A DNA stretch of 62,590 bases from Flavobacterium collinsii (GCF_902804485.1 NZ_CADCST010000050.1:1-62590); one strand, 5' to 3'. Shown: positions 31,954 through 42,321, counted from the stretch's first letter. Notes: a model not told the origin generated them from the sequence alone. Program-made: numbers and translations.

Positions 31954-34824
31954 ATGAAATTGATAAAATCACATTTTATTATAACTTTTTTCACTTTATT
32001 CTCAATTACGTTTTTCGGTCAGGTTAAAAGCATAGGATTACCGGATGTACGAAATTACAAGCGTAACGAATACAAAGGAGGAACGCAAAACTGGAATATT
32101 GGTCAGGATAAAAATGGAAATCTTTACTTCGCAAACAATAATGGCCTTTTACAATTTGATGGAGCTTCATGGAGAAAATACCCTCTTCCTAATCGAACCT
32201 CAGTTCGCTGTTTAAAAATTGACGATTCAGGCAAAATTTTTGTTGGAGGCTATAATGAGTTTGGATACTTTCAACCAGACGCAAAAGGCAGACTTAAATA
32301 CACCTCATTGGCTCAAAAAGTGGACAAAAACAAAATCAAGATCATTGATTTTATATGGAAAATTCATGCTGTAAACAATGAGATCGTCTTTCAGTCCTTT
32401 GCACGAGCTTATCTTTTCAAAAATGGAAAGCTTTCGATCCTGAAAGCGCCAAGACGTTTTCAATTTTCATTTTTGGTAAACGGAAAACTTTATTTTCAGG
32501 ATGTCGAAAACGGTATTTTAGAGTACCGAAACAATCGACTCTATACTTTACCCAACACTAAGTCCCTAAACAATACTGAGATTTGGGCCATGTATCCGTT
32601 AGAGAAAAACAAAACACTAATAATTACCCTTGAAAAAGGATTATTTCTCTACGAAAACAACACTATAAAACCATGGAATACGGAAGCCAATGATTTTGTA
32701 AAAAAGAACAATTCTCTTGGCGGATCTATTATAAAGAACAACTTTATTGTTTTAAATTCAGTCTTAGACGGTGTGATTATTTGCGACTTTAACGGTAAAA
32801 TCATTCAACATGTTAACCGTAAAAAAGGACTACAAAACAATACCATCCTGACTTCTTTTATAGACAACAAGAACAATCTCTGGCTTGGCCTGGACAACGG
32901 TATTGCCTACATTAACGAAAACTCTCCCTTTACCTATTTTGGATTCAGCTACGACATCAGTACCGTCTATGCTTCTGTAATTGATCAGGGTAATTTATAT
33001 GTGGCAACCAATCAGGGTCTTTTTTATCATGCCTGGAACAATACTTCTAAAGAAGGGGTTTTTAAACTTGTAGAAGGAACAACCGCACAAACCTGGAATG
33101 TACAAGTGATAGAAAATGAACTTATATGTTCAAACAACAGAGGGGCATTAGTTATAAAGGAAGGAAAAGTAACCCGAATGATCGATTCAAAAGGTTACTA
33201 TGGTTTTAAGAGGATCCCAAATCGCCCCACCTATTTTATCGGCTCAAATTATGATGGATTTGCCATTTTTGAAAAAACAGCAGGCGGTTTAGTATTTAAA
33301 AATCAGATTAGCGGCTTTGATAAATCATCTAACAGCTTTGAGGTTGACGACTCTTATTTATGGCTTAAAAGAGATGAGTCAATTTACAGAATGTCTTTAA
33401 ACGATGAACTAACCCGTTTTTCATACATAAAAAAGATAAACCAATTAACTCCTGCTTACAAAAACATTGGAAGCATTCAGAAAATTGACAACAAAATATA
33501 CTTTCAATCCAACAATCATTTTTATCAGTACGTCAAACAGCAAGACTTATTTTTTGAAGACAAGGCGCTATCCAGGCTGTTCAAAAACATACCTCTTATA
33601 AATGCCTTAAGTGAAGATTCCCAATCTAATTTATGGTATGCTTTTGATGAATCTCTAGGAGTTTTAATGAAAGAAAAAAACACCTATAAAAATGTTGTTG
33701 TACCATTCTCAAATTTAACGGGCAATCTGGTAAGCAACTACTTATCTATAAACACCATAGATCCTCAAAACATCTTTATAGGACTAACAGATGGACTGGC
33801 GCATTATAACTCTAAATTATTAACCAATTTTGTAACCAAACCAAAGGCTTTCATCCGAAGCTTTTCATTTCCTGGTGACACTATTGTTCTAGGAAACAAT
33901 CAAAATAAAATAAAAAAAATTCGCATTCCTTATTCCTCAAATCACGTACGATTTACGTTCTCCTCTCCTACTTACGAAAATCTGGAAAACGTACAATTCT
34001 CCTATCAGCTTGAGCCTTTTGATGATAAATGGAGTAATTGGTCTACCATTTCTATTAAAGAATACACCAACCTTCGGGAAGGAGAATATACGATGAAAGT
34101 TAAGGTTAGAAATAGTTACGGAATACAGTCTGAACCGTCTACGCTTTCGTTTACGGTCGCGCCGCCCTGGTACAGGCACTTTTTAGCCTTCATGCTCTAT
34201 TTTTTGTTACTTATAATCCTAATTTACATCGTTTCCAATCGAATAAAAGTAAAAATTCGAAAAAATAAACTCTATGAAATCCTTCTACAAAGAAAGCTGT
34301 ATCTCGAAAAAGAATCAAAAATAAAACAAGAACAATATGAGCTGGCAAAGGAAATTGAAAAACTAAAAAATGACAAACTACAAATCAAAATTCTGGCAAA
34401 AGACAAAGAACTCGTAAACAACTCTTTACAAGTAGTAAAGAAAAATAAAATCCTGAACGGAATCATACACAAACTCAAAGAAATTGATGTTGAAGCCCTT
34501 GACGAATCAACAAAATTTCAAGTGAGTAAATTAAACAAAAGCATTGTCAAAGAGGTCAACACTGACAAAAGCTGGAAAGACCTTGAAAAACACATTAAGA
34601 ATGTACATTTTGAGTTCTTAAAACGCTTAAAAGAAAAATATCCGACGATATCCCCACGTGAACTGGATTTATCGACCTATTTACTTATGAATATGTCAAC
34701 GAAAGAAATAGCCGAAATTATGAATATTTCGACAGGAGGCGTTGAACTAGCCCGCTATCGACTGAGAAAAAAGCTGGGACTGAATAAAAAAGAAAACCTG
34801 ATTGGTTTTCTCATGAGCATTTAA
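31954..34824 (+). CDS. Membrane-spanning propeller sensor with cytoplasmic LuxR-type HTH
   Basis: 956 residues. Signal/anchor at 1-22, then about 650 residues of two-component-regulator-type propeller repeats (NWNIGQDKNGNLYFANNNGL and similar), a Y_Y_Y domain near 690-735 (FSYQLEPFDDKWSNW), and one membrane helix at about 742-765. A coiled coil follows (about 770-860), then a LuxR-like helix-turn-helix at about 896-956 (SPRELDLSTYLLMNMSTKEIAEI). There is no histidine kinase or receiver domain. It should sense an oligosaccharide in the periplasm and act on DNA from the membrane directly. It is divergent from susC, the expected place for the locus regulator. The linker coiled coil suggests dimers. 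Confidence 0.88.
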   Translation: MKLIKSHFIITFFTLFSITFFGQVKSIGLPDVRNYKRNEYKGGTQNWNIGQDKNGNLYFANNNGLLQFDGASWRKYPLPNRTSVRCLKIDDSGKIFVGGYNEFGYFQPDAKGRLKYTSLAQKVDKNKIKIIDFIWKIHAVNNEIVFQSFARAYLFKNGKLSILKAPRRFQFSFLVNGKLYFQDVENGILEYRNNRLYTLPNTKSLNNTEIWAMYPLEKNKTLIITLEKGLFLYENNTIKPWNTEANDFVKKNNSLGGSIIKNNFIVLNSVLDGVIICDFNGKIIQHVNRKKGLQNNTILTSFIDNKNNLWLGLDNGIAYINENSPFTYFGFSYDISTVYASVIDQGNLYVATNQGLFYHAWNNTSKEGVFKLVEGTTAQTWNVQVIENELICSNNRGALVIKEGKVTRMIDSKGYYGFKRIPNRPTYFIGSNYDGFAIFEKTAGGLVFKNQISGFDKSSNSFEVDDSYLWLKRDESIYRMSLNDELTRFSYIKKINQLTPAYKNIGSIQKIDNKIYFQSNNHFYQYVKQQDLFFEDKALSRLFKNIPLINALSEDSQSNLWYAFDESLGVLMKEKNTYKNVVVPFSNLTGNLVSNYLSINTIDPQNIFIGLTDGLAHYNSKLLTNFVTKPKAFIRSFSFPGDTIVLGNNQNKIKKIRIPYSSNHVRFTFSSPTYENLENVQFSYQLEPFDDKWSNWSTISIKEYTNLREGEYTMKVKVRNSYGIQSEPSTLSFTVAPPWYRHFLAFMLYFLLLIILIYIVSNRIKVKIRKNKLYEILLQRKLYLEKESKIKQEQYELAKEIEKLKNDKLQIKILAKDKELVNNSLQVVKKNKILNGIIHKLKEIDVEALDESTKFQVSKLNKSIVKEVNTDKSWKDLEKHIKNVHFEFLKRLKEKYPTISPRELDLSTYLLMNMSTKEIAEIMNISTGGVELARYRLRKKLGLNKKENLIGFLMSI

Positions 34825-34834
34825 AAGCAAAAAG

Positions 34835-34869
34835 AGGCTGTCCTTACTTTTCGGACAGCCTTGTTTTTA
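34835..34869 (+). terminator. Terminator of the regulator gene
   Basis: aggctgtcc (34835-34843) and ggacagcct (34853-34861), a 9-bp stem, followed by tgttttta. A weaker partial copy of the right-hand side (cttttcggacaatcccc) lies at 35125-35142 near the murF stop. Confidence 0.75.
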
Positions 34870-34934
34870 TAAATAATTTTAGATTGAATTATAATCTAAA
34901 AGCAGTTTATTGGTCGGCAAAAATTATACGTCCT

Positions 34935-35083
34935 AATTCAACGCTGATTTGGCGGATTCGCTATCGCGAAGACGCTGATAAAAACGGATTCTAAAAATTA
35001 AAAAAACTTTTAAATGAGGAAAAAAAATCTGTTTTTATTCGCGTTTTTACGAAGTAAATCTGTTTTATCCGCGTCGAACTAAA
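34935..35083. repeat. Palindromic dispersed element with ~55-bp arms
   Basis: The left arm (34935-34990, containing gcggattcgctatcgcgaag and gataaaaacggatt) is an imperfect reverse complement of the right arm (35028-35083, aatctgtttttattcgcg...cgcgtcgaact). The gap 34825-35146 holds only this element and the terminator. A related half-copy lies at 141-200 in this window. It looks like a MITE-like or REP-like unit without coding capacity. Confidence 0.65.
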
Positions 35084-35146
35084 GTAGATACTTAAACCAA
35101 TAACATAATAAGAGAAAGTTCATACTTTTCGGACAATCCCCTTTTG

Positions 35147-36433
35147 TTAGTTGATAAATTCTAAAGTTCGTTCCAAAGCCATTCCCCTGGAGCCTTTTAT
35201 CAGAATTGTATTTTCTGCAAAATGCATCGTCTTTAAAAACTCCGAAAAAGTATCGAAGGTTTCAAAAAAATGAAGATTATCTCTGCTTACTTTCGTTTCG
35301 TAAAAAGATTTTCCTATCAGATAACAAGTCGATTTATCCTGATCTGATAAAGAATCCACAATTAATTGGTGCTCCTGCCTGCTTTCATCACCAAGCTCAA
35401 ACATATCTCCTAAAATCATAACCTTATTCCCGTTTTCCAATTGCAGGAAATTGGCAATCGCCACCGCCATACTACTCGGATTTGCATTGTAGGCGTCCAG
35501 AATAATTTCGTTTGATCCTTTCTTCAAGAGCTGAGATCTATTATTCTCCGGAATATAATTCTCGATAGCGTGTTTTACAGCAGTATCTTCAACTTTAAAA
35601 TAAGACCCTATTGCTACAGCCGCATTAATGTTATTTGCATTGTAAAGCCCTATTAAATGTGATTCAACATTAAAGTTATCGTATTCGATCACAACAAAAG
35701 GATTAGCCTTAATATTCTTGATATTTAAGTTTGCCTGAGCATTGTTTACACCAAAAGTAAAAGACTTAATTCCCACCGATTTTTCAATCTGAATTGGATC
35801 TTCCAGATTAACAAAAGCAATTTTATCCTTTTTTGCTAAATACTGGTACATCTCGCTTTTCCCAATAATCACCCCTTCAACACCGCCAAAACCTTCGAGG
35901 TGTGCCTTTCCAAAATTGGTAATATAACCAAAATCTGGCTGTGCAATATCACATAAGAATGCTATTTCTTTCTTATGATTAGCGCCCATTTCAACGATTC
36001 CAATTTCTGTATCTTTTGTAAAAGACAACAAAGTTAAGGGAACACCAATATGGTTATTTAAATTTCCAACGGTTGCTTTGGTTTTATATTTTTGCGACAA
36101 AACTACATTGATAAGTTCTTTGGTAGTTGTTTTCCCGTTACTTCCCGTCAAGGCAATAATTGGAAGTTTTAAATAAGCTCTGTGATACCTAGCTAATTCC
36201 TGCAACGTTTCTAAGCTGTTTTCAACCAGAATTGTTCTGTCGTCAATAGCATAAGCCGCATTATCAATAACAACAAATAAAGCACCTAATTCTATTGCTT
36301 TAGCAGCAAACGTATTAGCATCAAAATTTTCACCTTTAATGGCAAAAAACATAGAATCCTTCTCAATTTTTCTGGTATCAATTGAAACTGATTTACATTT
36401 TAAAAACAAGCTATGAATGTCCTGGATATTCAT
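35147..36433 (-). CDS. murF: UDP-N-acetylmuramoyl-tripeptide-D-alanyl-D-alanine ligase
   Basis: 428 residues. MurF adds D-Ala-D-Ala to UDP-MurNAc-tripeptide in the cytosol, the last soluble step of peptidoglycan precursor synthesis. The ATP loop ALTGSNGKTTTKE lies near residues 95-107, followed by the family block TVGNLNNHIGVPLTLLS and IVEMGANHKKEI. 'YNANPSSM' and 'GDMFELG' are the usual MurF C-terminal signatures. The N-terminal uridine-binding domain (SIDTRKIEKDSMFFAIKG) is intact. It lies 107 bp after gldJ on the same strand, but a strong 16-bp terminator lies between, so it needs read-through or its own promoter. This gldJ-murF neighbourhood is, from memory, conserved in Flavobacterium. 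Confidence 0.95.
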   Translation of the reverse strand: MNIQDIHSLFLKCKSVSIDTRKIEKDSMFFAIKGENFDANTFAAKAIELGALFVVIDNAAYAIDDRTILVENSLETLQELARYHRAYLKLPIIALTGSNGKTTTKELINVVLSQKYKTKATVGNLNNHIGVPLTLLSFTKDTEIGIVEMGANHKKEIAFLCDIAQPDFGYITNFGKAHLEGFGGVEGVIIGKSEMYQYLAKKDKIAFVNLEDPIQIEKSVGIKSFTFGVNNAQANLNIKNIKANPFVVIEYDNFNVESHLIGLYNANNINAAVAIGSYFKVEDTAVKHAIENYIPENNRSQLLKKGSNEIILDAYNANPSSMAVAIANFLQLENGNKVMILGDMFELGDESRQEHQLIVDSLSDQDKSTCYLIGKSFYETKVSRDNLHFFETFDTFSEFLKTMHFAENTILIKGSRGMALERTLEFIN

Positions 36434-36471
36434 TTATAAAAATATTTACATATTAAAAATAAGCAATAAAA

Positions 36472-36526
36472 AAATTCCAAATTCCAAAAGCTGAGTAAAT
36501 CAGTTGGAATTTGGAATTTTTTTATT
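36472..36526. terminator. Perfect 16-bp terminator between gldJ and murF
   Basis: aaattccaaattccaa (36472-36487) and ttggaatttggaattt (36504-36519) pair perfectly. T-runs follow on both strands, so it can work in either direction; on the minus strand it ends gldJ. Confidence 0.8.
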
Positions 36527-36540
36527 GAATTTGCCAGAAT

Positions 36541-38232
36541 TTAGTTTCTAGGCGATTTTCTTTTTTCAGATTTAGCTCCTACTCTGGACATCGCACATCT
36601 AAATCCGATATAATCAGTTGCCATATCCTGAGGGAAATATCTTCTTTGACCCGGATCCAACCAATAAGCTCTGTCTCTCCATGAACCTCCTTTGTAAACT
36701 CTTACATTATCATCAATTAATGTTGTACGTTTACTTGAGTTGTCATATTTTTTAACCATCTGACCTAAACTATCTGTAGTGATATTGTGCTTAGGAGAGT
36801 TGTACATTGTCTGATCTGCTTTAGATCCTGATTCAGAATCTCCAAAATCAAAATACTTAGAAGATTGTTTGTCACCATCTCTGTAATTGATGTTGTTACT
36901 AGTATCGAAGTTTGTTCTTAGATAAGTTTCATTTTCATCAACCGGAACCTGAGCAATTTCTCCAGGTAAATTTGTTGCAATTTTTTTACCGTTACTTAAT
37001 GTTTTGTATTGAATATTATCTTTAGTGATAATTTCAATTTTACCATCTTTCCCGATTTTGTTTTTAGCATATTGATTTCCTCTAAAGTAGTTAAAATCAT
37101 TTGCTTCGTTATCAATAATAGGTCTGTAAACATCGGCAACCCATTCGGCTACGTTTCCAGCCATATCGTACAATCCAAAATCATTAGGAGCGTAGCTTTT
37201 TACAGAATTTGTGATATCTGCTCCATCATCAGACCAACCTGCAATTCCACCGTAGTCACCGTTTCCTTGTTTAAAGTTAGCCAATTGATCTCCTTTGTTT
37301 TTACGTTTTGAAGAACGCGTATAATCTCCGGACCAAGGATATTTCTTTTGTCCTTTATAGATATTGTATTCTCTTTGTCCAACGTCAGCAGCTGCAGCAT
37401 ACTCCCACTCTGCTTCGGTAGGAAGTCTGTATTCTGGTAAGATAATACCTGAAGAACGCTGTGCGTACACATTTTTCTCTTCCGGAACTACTCCGTCTTT
37501 ACCTGCTTTAGGTCTTCTTCCGTTAGGATTTTTCTTTAATACAAGTTCTTCGTTACCGCCGTAAGTAGTACTTGGAGAAGCAACGTAACCTTCTGTATTA
37601 AATAAACTTTCAGCGCTAACATCCTGAGTTTTTGCCCCTTTTTTAAGGTAACCGTTTTTTTCTAAAACTGCTTCGTTCACACGGTCAGTTCTCCATTTAG
37701 CAAATTCAACAGCCTGAATCCAGTTTACACCCACTACCGGGTAGTTTGCGTAAGATGGGTGTCTCAAGTAATTGTTTGTCATCGTTTCGTTATATCCTAA
37801 ACGATTTCTCCACACAAGAGTATCAGGAGATGCTCCTTCATAAATGTTCTTGTAATTTTCTTCTGTTGGTGGGAAAACTTTCTTTAACCACTCCAGGTAT
37901 TCTAAGTACATACCGTTGGTAACTTCAGTTTCATCCATATAGAATGACTGAACGTGTTGTTGAGTTGGTGTGTTATTCCAATCATGCATAACATCATCCT
38001 GTACTTTACCCATTGTAAATGTACCTCCTTCAACAAAAACTAAACCAGGACCAGCCTGTTGTTTTTTTCCTGCATTTCTGGCAGCAGTTCCATTCTGACT
38101 GTCTACGTCCCAACCAGTTGCCCTGGAAGCATGACTGGAACTCGATTTTTTGCTACAACTAGCCGTGCCTAACATCAATACCATTGACATCATTAATTGC
38201 AAGACTACAATTTTGTTTACTTTCATACTCAT
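36541..38232 (-). CDS. gldJ: Gliding motility lipoprotein GldJ
   Basis: 563 residues. The lipoprotein signal ends at the Cys in MLGTASCSKK (an alternative start at the third residue, MKVNK, is equally good). The rest is a formylglycine-generating-enzyme-like (FGE-sulfatase) domain: 'FVEGGTFTMGKVQDD' near the start, 'YRLPTEAEWEYAAAAD' in the middle and 'RVYKGGSWRDRAYWLDPGQRR...GFRCAMS' at the end. GldJ is needed in Flavobacterium for gliding and stabilises GldK in the type IX secretion machinery. It is divergent from porU, whose product works in the same system, with a 208-bp shared control region. A -7 box is at 38350-38357. Confidence 0.95.
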   Translation of the reverse strand: MSMKVNKIVVLQLMMSMVLMLGTASCSKKSSSSHASRATGWDVDSQNGTAARNAGKKQQAGPGLVFVEGGTFTMGKVQDDVMHDWNNTPTQQHVQSFYMDETEVTNGMYLEYLEWLKKVFPPTEENYKNIYEGASPDTLVWRNRLGYNETMTNNYLRHPSYANYPVVGVNWIQAVEFAKWRTDRVNEAVLEKNGYLKKGAKTQDVSAESLFNTEGYVASPSTTYGGNEELVLKKNPNGRRPKAGKDGVVPEEKNVYAQRSSGIILPEYRLPTEAEWEYAAAADVGQREYNIYKGQKKYPWSGDYTRSSKRKNKGDQLANFKQGNGDYGGIAGWSDDGADITNSVKSYAPNDFGLYDMAGNVAEWVADVYRPIIDNEANDFNYFRGNQYAKNKIGKDGKIEIITKDNIQYKTLSNGKKIATNLPGEIAQVPVDENETYLRTNFDTSNNINYRDGDKQSSKYFDFGDSESGSKADQTMYNSPKHNITTDSLGQMVKKYDNSSKRTTLIDDNVRVYKGGSWRDRAYWLDPGQRRYFPQDMATDYIGFRCAMSRVGAKSEKRKSPRN

Positions 38233-38349
38233 TCTGTAGGTGATAAATTTAGGTGCTGCAATATAATAATTAACATTTAATTAGCAACATCCGGTCTAAT
38301 AATTTTATTTAGCTGTTTTTTACCAGAAAATAACCTATTGTTACGAACG

Positions 38350-38357
38350 CAAAAATA
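38350..38357 (-). promoter_or_regulatory. -7 element for gldJ in the gldJ-porU divergent region
   Basis: On the minus strand this reads TATTTTTG (TAnnTTTG). It lies 118 bases from the gldJ ATG, implying a leader of roughly 110 nt. No TTG is found at the expected spacing. Confidence 0.4.
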
Positions 38358-38440
38358 TACTTTTTATTATTTACTATAACATGAAATACTATATTTTTAC
38401 CTACTAAAATATTTTTAATTAAAAACCGTTTTATCCACTA

Positions 38441-41400
38441 ATGAAACAAGCCCTGATTTTATACCTTTTTCTTATTCCCTTTATCTCATTTTCCCAGATA
38501 AATGGAGGCTTTACGTTAGATTGGCAAAACAAAAAAGAGATGAGCTTTGGCGACTCAAAATTAAAAATACCGTACTTTTCAGGAAACGGTTTTCGGTATG
38601 ATACTACTAAAAAAAGCATAATATTATTACTGAATCTGACTGAATCAGGTTACACAAACTACAATTCGATTCAAATTTCCAATATTATTTACGAGTCTGT
38701 TTCAATTACTGATCTTGGCGACCTTTCGCTCGAAAATATCCCCGAAAAACCAAATGAAACCTTAAAAACGACCACTTCAAGAGACCAAAAACAGGTGTTC
38801 TTATCCTTGTCACCTATTATAAAAGAAGGAAACAGCTTCAAAAGGATACGCTCTTTTTCCTACAGCACAACCACAAATACAGCAGCAAAAAACAGCAACT
38901 CGTCTTCTTTTCAAAAAACAAATACGATCTACAATTCTGTATTATCTTCCGGGGACTGGTATCGCTTTTACATCGAAAAATCGGGCGTTTATAAAATCTC
39001 CAGATCCTTTTTACAAAGCCTGGGATTTGACCCGGGAAAAACAGACCCGAGAAGAATCAAAATCTATGGAAATGGGGGGAAAATGCTTCCTCTGGCCAAC
39101 AATGTTTATTATCCGGAGGATCTGGCAGAAAATGCAATCCAGATTATCGGTGAAGCGGATGGCGTTTTCAACAACGAAGACTACATTCTTTTTTATGGTG
39201 AAGGAGTTGAAAACTGGAGCATAGAAAACCAGACCAACTTAAACCTCTATGACACCAAGTCCTACTATTACATCACCATTACTGGTGGTGACGGAAAACG
39301 AATCTCAGCGCTAAATCAACCAACAGGAAGCAGCACTTTAGAACTAAATACTTTTGACGATTACCAGTTTCATGAAATCGACAAAACAAACATCGCTCAC
39401 TTAGGCCGCGAGTGGTATGGCGAATCTTTCGACATTACTCAAGAACAGGAGTTCAGCTTCAACTTTCCAAATATTGACACATCGACTCCTGTTAAAATAG
39501 ACGTCAAAGCGGCTTCGGCAGCATATACTCCTACTTCGTTTACCATTTCCGCCAACGGACAAAATATTGGCAATCTCAATTTTCAGCCATTAGCCTTTAA
39601 TTCCGATATAAAATTTTACGCTCAGGAACTACCCGCTAATACATCCTTTACCGGAGCCGAAAATGTAAAAATAAAACTCACCTATACGAACAATGGTGTT
39701 CCGGGATCAAAAGGATACCTTAATTTCATTAATCTAATTGCGAAAAGAAAACTCCTGGGCACCGGCAAACAATTTAAATTTCAATACGATTTAGCAGGTT
39801 CAACCCCCGGAATAGTCAATTACACTATAGGAAACGCCGCCAGTATTTCTCAAATTTGGGATATCACAGATCCAACCAATACCTTAAAAATAGAAAACTC
39901 CGGCCAAACCAACTTTAGCTTTAAAGCATCTTTAGGAGAAATCAGAAAGTATATAGCGATTGACCCCGCAGATTATTTCGCTCCTTTAAAAGAGAACCAA
40001 TCTAAAATCGTCAATCAAAATTTAAAAGGAACACTTTTCAGGAATGCCCAAAACAGCTTTCAGGATGTCGACTACGTTATTATAACTCCCAAATTTCTAA
40101 CTTCCCAAGCGGAAAAACTAGCCAATTTTCACCGACTGAACTCCAATTTAAATGTAAAAGTAATTACATTAGAAAATATCTATCAGGAATTCTCTTCAGG
40201 AAAACAAGATGTAGCAGCCATCCGAAATTGCATTCGATACCTTTATAATAATGCTTCATCTCCCGACAAAAAACTTAAATATGTAAACTTATTCGGAGAC
40301 GCCTCATTTGACTATAAAGATCGAATTACAAACAACACCAACATTGTACCTATATATCAATCCGCAATTAGCAACTCTACAGGAGAAGCATCATTTGCAT
40401 CTGATGATTTTTACGGACTAATGGATCCCAACGAAGGAGTTGTCGTTTTTCCCTTTGGAGGAATTGACATTGCAGTAGGCAGAATGTTAGTTTCAGACAA
40501 CGCACAGGCTGGCGAAATGGTCAATAAAGTTTTAGAGTACCACGATCAAAAATCATTTGGAAACTGGCGCAACAACATTGTCATGATAAGCGACGACTCC
40601 GACGGGCCTTCAGATGCGAGTCTGCAATCCCGCCAAAACAGCCTTGCCGATGCAATCTCTACCCAAAAACCATTCTTTAATATCGACAAAATCCTTCTCG
40701 ACTCTTACACTCAGGAAGCTTCTGCAGGAGGCGCAAGATATCCTAAAGCCAGAACCGATATGTTTAATGCTTTTGAAAAAGGCGCTTTAGTCTTCAACTA
40801 TCTTGGACATGGTGGAGAAGACGGCCTCGCAGGCGAACGAATCTGGGAAAAATCAGATGGCCAAAACCTAAGCAATCAATACAAATATCCTTTATTTATT
40901 ACCATAACCTGCGAGTTTTCAAGATTTGACGACCCTACAAGACCAACCGCAGGGGAATACACTTTTTGGAATCCGAAAGGTGGCGCCATTTCAATGCTAA
41001 CTACCATTCGGGCCATTGGACAATACAATGCCGAAAACTTTAACGACAGTCTTAACAAAAACCTGCTTTCTTACGGATCAAGTCAATACACTACCATCGC
41101 AGAAGCACTCCGAATTTCTAAAAACGAAAACCCAAGCTCTGCCAGTAATGTTATTTTTTACATTGGAGACCCTGCTTTGATGCTGGCCATTCCGAAACCA
41201 AAAATCAATTTAACAAAAATCAATGATATTGCAATTTCTCAGGCAGTTCCCGATTTTAAATCATTATCAAAAATCAAGATCACAGGAGAAATAACCGACG
41301 AGAACAACAACCTTTTAAGCAATTACAATGGCGAATTAGCAACAGCTATTTTCGACAAATTAATCACGACCACAACCCTGAATAACGATGGATATAGCCC

Positions 41401-42280
41401 TGCAATGTCATTCAAAATATTAGGCGAAACCATTTTCAGAGGAAATGCATCAGTAACCAACGGTCAGTTTGAATTTAGCTTTGTCGTACCAAGAGACATT
41501 CGCGTTCCTGTTGATTACGGCCGAATTAGCTTTTACTCAAAGAAGAACCAAACACTTGAAAACCAAACAGGTTACAACACCAATATAAAAATTGGAGGAA
41601 TAAATGAAAATGCTCCACAGGACAATATAAGTCCAAAAGTGAAGTTATATATGAACGATGAAACTTTTGTATCGGGAGGAATTACAAACGAATCGCCATT
41701 TTTATTAGCGTTTCTTGAAGATGAAAACGGAATCAATACAGCAAGCGGAATCGGGCATGATATTATAGCAGTGCTGGATGGCGATGTAAGCAATCCTTTT
41801 GTTCTAAATGATTATTATCAGACAAAATTAGACGATTACACCAATGGAAATTTACGCTTTCCATTGCGAAATCTAACTGCCGGAATGCATACTATAACTT
41901 TTACGGCATGGGATGTTTACAACAATCCTGTAACAAGTGAAATACAGTTTATAGTCGTTGGAGATGAATCACTAACCTTAACTCACGTTCTTAATTACCC
42001 TAACCCTTTTTCAACTTATACCCAATTTTGGTTTTCACACAACAGACCTTACGAACCTTTAGACGTTCAGGTTCAGGTAATGACCATAACTGGAAAAGTA
42101 GTCTGGACAAAAAACCAGATAGTCACCACGGAAGGCTTCTTGTCAAGAGAAATAACCTGGGATGGAAAGGATGATTTTGGTGATCGAATCGGGAAAGGCG
42201 TATACATTTACAAACTCACCGTCAAATCAAATTTGACAAATAAAAAGGCAGAAAAATACGAAAAGCTTGTCATCTTATAA
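38441..42280 (+). CDS. porU: Type IX secretion system sortase PorU
   Basis: 1279 residues. Signal peptide MKQALILYLFLIPFISFSQ. A gingipain-type C25 peptidase core lies at about 520-920, with the catalytic His790 in FNYLGHGGEDGL and Cys824 in ITITCEFSRFD. The N-terminal ~480 residues are beta-rich. The C-terminus (NYPNPFSTYTQFWFSH ... GDRIGKGVYIYKLTV) resembles the secretion domain of type IX cargo, as is usual for PorU. It cleaves cargo signal domains at the cell surface and joins cargo to anionic lipopolysaccharide, working with PorV encoded 41 bp downstream. A strong promoter for porV lies inside the last 15 bases of this gene's coding end and the gap. Confidence 0.95.
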   Translation: MKQALILYLFLIPFISFSQINGGFTLDWQNKKEMSFGDSKLKIPYFSGNGFRYDTTKKSIILLLNLTESGYTNYNSIQISNIIYESVSITDLGDLSLENIPEKPNETLKTTTSRDQKQVFLSLSPIIKEGNSFKRIRSFSYSTTTNTAAKNSNSSSFQKTNTIYNSVLSSGDWYRFYIEKSGVYKISRSFLQSLGFDPGKTDPRRIKIYGNGGKMLPLANNVYYPEDLAENAIQIIGEADGVFNNEDYILFYGEGVENWSIENQTNLNLYDTKSYYYITITGGDGKRISALNQPTGSSTLELNTFDDYQFHEIDKTNIAHLGREWYGESFDITQEQEFSFNFPNIDTSTPVKIDVKAASAAYTPTSFTISANGQNIGNLNFQPLAFNSDIKFYAQELPANTSFTGAENVKIKLTYTNNGVPGSKGYLNFINLIAKRKLLGTGKQFKFQYDLAGSTPGIVNYTIGNAASISQIWDITDPTNTLKIENSGQTNFSFKASLGEIRKYIAIDPADYFAPLKENQSKIVNQNLKGTLFRNAQNSFQDVDYVIITPKFLTSQAEKLANFHRLNSNLNVKVITLENIYQEFSSGKQDVAAIRNCIRYLYNNASSPDKKLKYVNLFGDASFDYKDRITNNTNIVPIYQSAISNSTGEASFASDDFYGLMDPNEGVVVFPFGGIDIAVGRMLVSDNAQAGEMVNKVLEYHDQKSFGNWRNNIVMISDDSDGPSDASLQSRQNSLADAISTQKPFFNIDKILLDSYTQEASAGGARYPKARTDMFNAFEKGALVFNYLGHGGEDGLAGERIWEKSDGQNLSNQYKYPLFITITCEFSRFDDPTRPTAGEYTFWNPKGGAISMLTTIRAIGQYNAENFNDSLNKNLLSYGSSQYTTIAEALRISKNENPSSASNVIFYIGDPALMLAIPKPKINLTKINDIAISQAVPDFKSLSKIKITGEITDENNNLLSNYNGELATAIFDKLITTTTLNNDGYSPAMSFKILGETIFRGNASVTNGQFEFSFVVPRDIRVPVDYGRISFYSKKNQTLENQTGYNTNIKIGGINENAPQDNISPKVKLYMNDETFVSGGITNESPFLLAFLEDENGINTASGIGHDIIAVLDGDVSNPFVLNDYYQTKLDDYTNGNLRFPLRNLTAGMHTITFTAWDVYNNPVTSEIQFIVVGDESLTLTHVLNYPNPFSTYTQFWFSHNRPYEPLDVQVQVMTITGKVVWTKNQIVTTEGFLSREITWDGKDDFGDRIGKGVYIYKLTVKSNLTNKKAEKYEKLVIL

Positions 42281-42295
42281 TAATCTATATATTTG
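42267..42295 (+). promoter_or_regulatory. Promoter TTG-N18-TATATTTG of porV
   Basis: TTG (42267-42269, within the porU coding end) and TATATTTG (42288-42295) are spaced by 18 bases and lie 26 bases before the porV ATG. porV can thus be made independently of porU. Confidence 0.75.
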
Positions 42296-42321
42296 TATCA
42301 CCAACTCCATTAATTACGTAA

